Part shown: positions 63,590-64,000 of the stretch, in pieces
Layout: each line of letters opens with the position of its first letter
Position numbering within the stretch: the stretch's first letter is position 1
NCBI RefSeq assembly: GCF_900106585.1
Contig: NZ_FNWH01000006.1
Coordinates: 1,270,502-1,334,501, forward strand
Origin: Acidaminococcus timonensis
GTDB taxonomy: Bacteria; Bacillota; Negativicutes; Acidaminococcales; Acidaminococcaceae
Reading direction: 5' to 3'
Length of the DNA: 64,000 nucleotides
Made by a program: the position numbers and the translations under genes
Notes under the pieces: model-generated
The model's input: only the letters and a program-made list of their open reading frames with translations
The model's database searches: none
What the model was told of the DNA's origin: nothing

Positions 63590-64000
63590 ATGGCTTACCG
63601 TCGTACGTTGTTGCAAGAGCTGAAAACTCTTTTGCATGTGGAGTCCATCCTGGCCTTTTCTTCCCTTGTGATCCTGATCATAAACGGGTGCCGGCACAAC
63701 CGGATCCGCAAAGATCGGTATCGTGCCCGTATCCTTACAGGGAGACATCGTATTACAAAGTTCAGTAACAAGTTCTATAAAGTTCTTTGGAATGTAAATA
63801 TCATTGCAACCAACCCGCAACCACCTGTCAGACAGATGGTTGCCACCCTGACAACCGGTCCGACGCCAGCCTGGATGACAACCGTCTGCCAAATGGTTGA
63901 CGACTGGTTGTCAATCGGTTGCCCTGTCCTATTTCCCGATTCCGGAAAAAATGCCGCAGACCCGCATCCAGCCTGTCCTGCAACCGGATGGCAACCATCT
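63590..64000 (+). CDS. Partial ORF running off the window end (137 codons, no stop)
   Basis: ATG at 63590 with AAAGGAG nine bases upstream; the frame stays open to base 64000. The N-terminus has a hydrophobic stretch (ESILAFSSLVILIIN, 18-32) followed by a very basic segment (CRHNRIRKDRYRARILTGRH, 34-53), which could be a membrane anchor with cytosolic tail. From about residue 70 the sequence becomes Pro/Thr/Trp-rich and coincides with a dense CAACC/GGTTG motif field, where coding character is doubtful. Function unknown. Confidence 0.4.
   Translation, partial: MAYRRTLLQELKTLLHVESILAFSSLVILIINGCRHNRIRKDRYRARILTGRHRITKFSNKFYKVLWNVNIIATNPQPPVRQMVATLTTGPTPAWMTTVCQMVDDWLSIGCPVLFPDSGKNAADPHPACPATGWQPS
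63804..63999 (+). repeat. Cluster of CAACC/GGTTG motifs
   Basis: About ten copies of CAACC or GGTTG in both orientations within roughly 200 bases, including TGACAACC twice and the small palindrome GATGGCAACCATC (63987-63999). It is not a simple tandem repeat. It may continue beyond the window. Confidence 0.6.

Overview
ORGANISM. The window looks like a chromosome segment of a diderm Firmicute of the Negativicutes, most likely Acidaminococcaceae (Acidaminococcus or a close relative). The reasons are a Firmicutes-type gene set (pyrR, Firmicutes-length recJ, a bifunctional rel, a SpoIID/LytB protein) together with an outer-membrane Wzi-type barrel, G+C-rich coding sequence, and a 16S gene whose variable regions resemble what I remember of Acidaminococcus. 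The genus is inference from memory; no search was run. Nearly all genes lie on the minus strand.

LAYOUT. 1-2.1 kb: end of the 16S-23S spacer and a complete 16S rRNA gene with its promoter (minus). 2.1-11.2 kb: an unknown helical protein and a DUF2971 protein, a LytTR regulator with a degenerate receiver, a Wzi-like barrel, cyclopropane fatty acid synthase, an AbgB-type amidohydrolase, a shortened GNAT and an alpha/beta hydrolase. 11.3-12.9 kb: an IS3-family element inserted in the loop of a terminator. 12.9-19.6 kb: lspA-rluD-pyrR-smc-ftsY, preceded by a probable 6S RNA. 19.7-27.4 kb: orphan metQ, an IS3-family element (first of two apparently identical 1,760-bp copies), a DUF1848 protein, and a phnD-phnC-phnE transporter operon with a structured leader. 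27.4-37.7 kb: hisS-aspS and lapA-recJ-rel-dtd-MBL-AI2E. 37.8-48.7 kb: a 2-hydroxyacid dehydrogenase and a long operon yebC/ruvC-ruvA-ruvB-spoIID-queA-tgt-yajC-fcl-secD-secF. 48.8-54.1 kb: group-B-like [FeFe] hydrogenase, second IS copy, thrC. 54.2-58.6 kb: nadE-queT, a glutaredoxin-like protein, bioB. 58.7-63.0 kb: rubrerythrin, an unknown secreted protein, a DapF-fold racemase, tRNA-Leu(CAA), a small unknown protein, VanZ. 63.0-64 kb: an AT-richer region with short ORFs, one running off the end.

HOW IT WORKS TOGETHER. Most genes are housekeeping: chromosome segregation and protein targeting (smc, ftsY, lspA, secDF, yajC), recombination (ruvABC, recJ), translation and stringent control (aspS, hisS, dtd, rel), queuosine modification (queA, tgt and, 12 kb away, the precursor transporter queT), cofactors (nadE, bioB), and anaerobic or oxidative-stress functions (hydrogenase, rubrerythrin). 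No prophage, CRISPR array or defence island is visible.

WHAT STANDS OUT. The unusual content is intergenic. Four interspersed repeat types are visible: (1) a double-terminator element with a GTCACTA heptamer array and a conserved 26-bp motif; (2) TAGTGGG heptamer arrays; (3) a roughly 100-128 bp palindromic element that often abuts those arrays; (4) a 111-131 bp element, always just upstream of a minus-strand gene, with a hairpin whose stem covaries between copies. The phnD leader resembles the pyrimidine-sensing half of a TPP riboswitch but lacks a recognisable pyrophosphate half, and is the best candidate here for an undescribed regulatory system.
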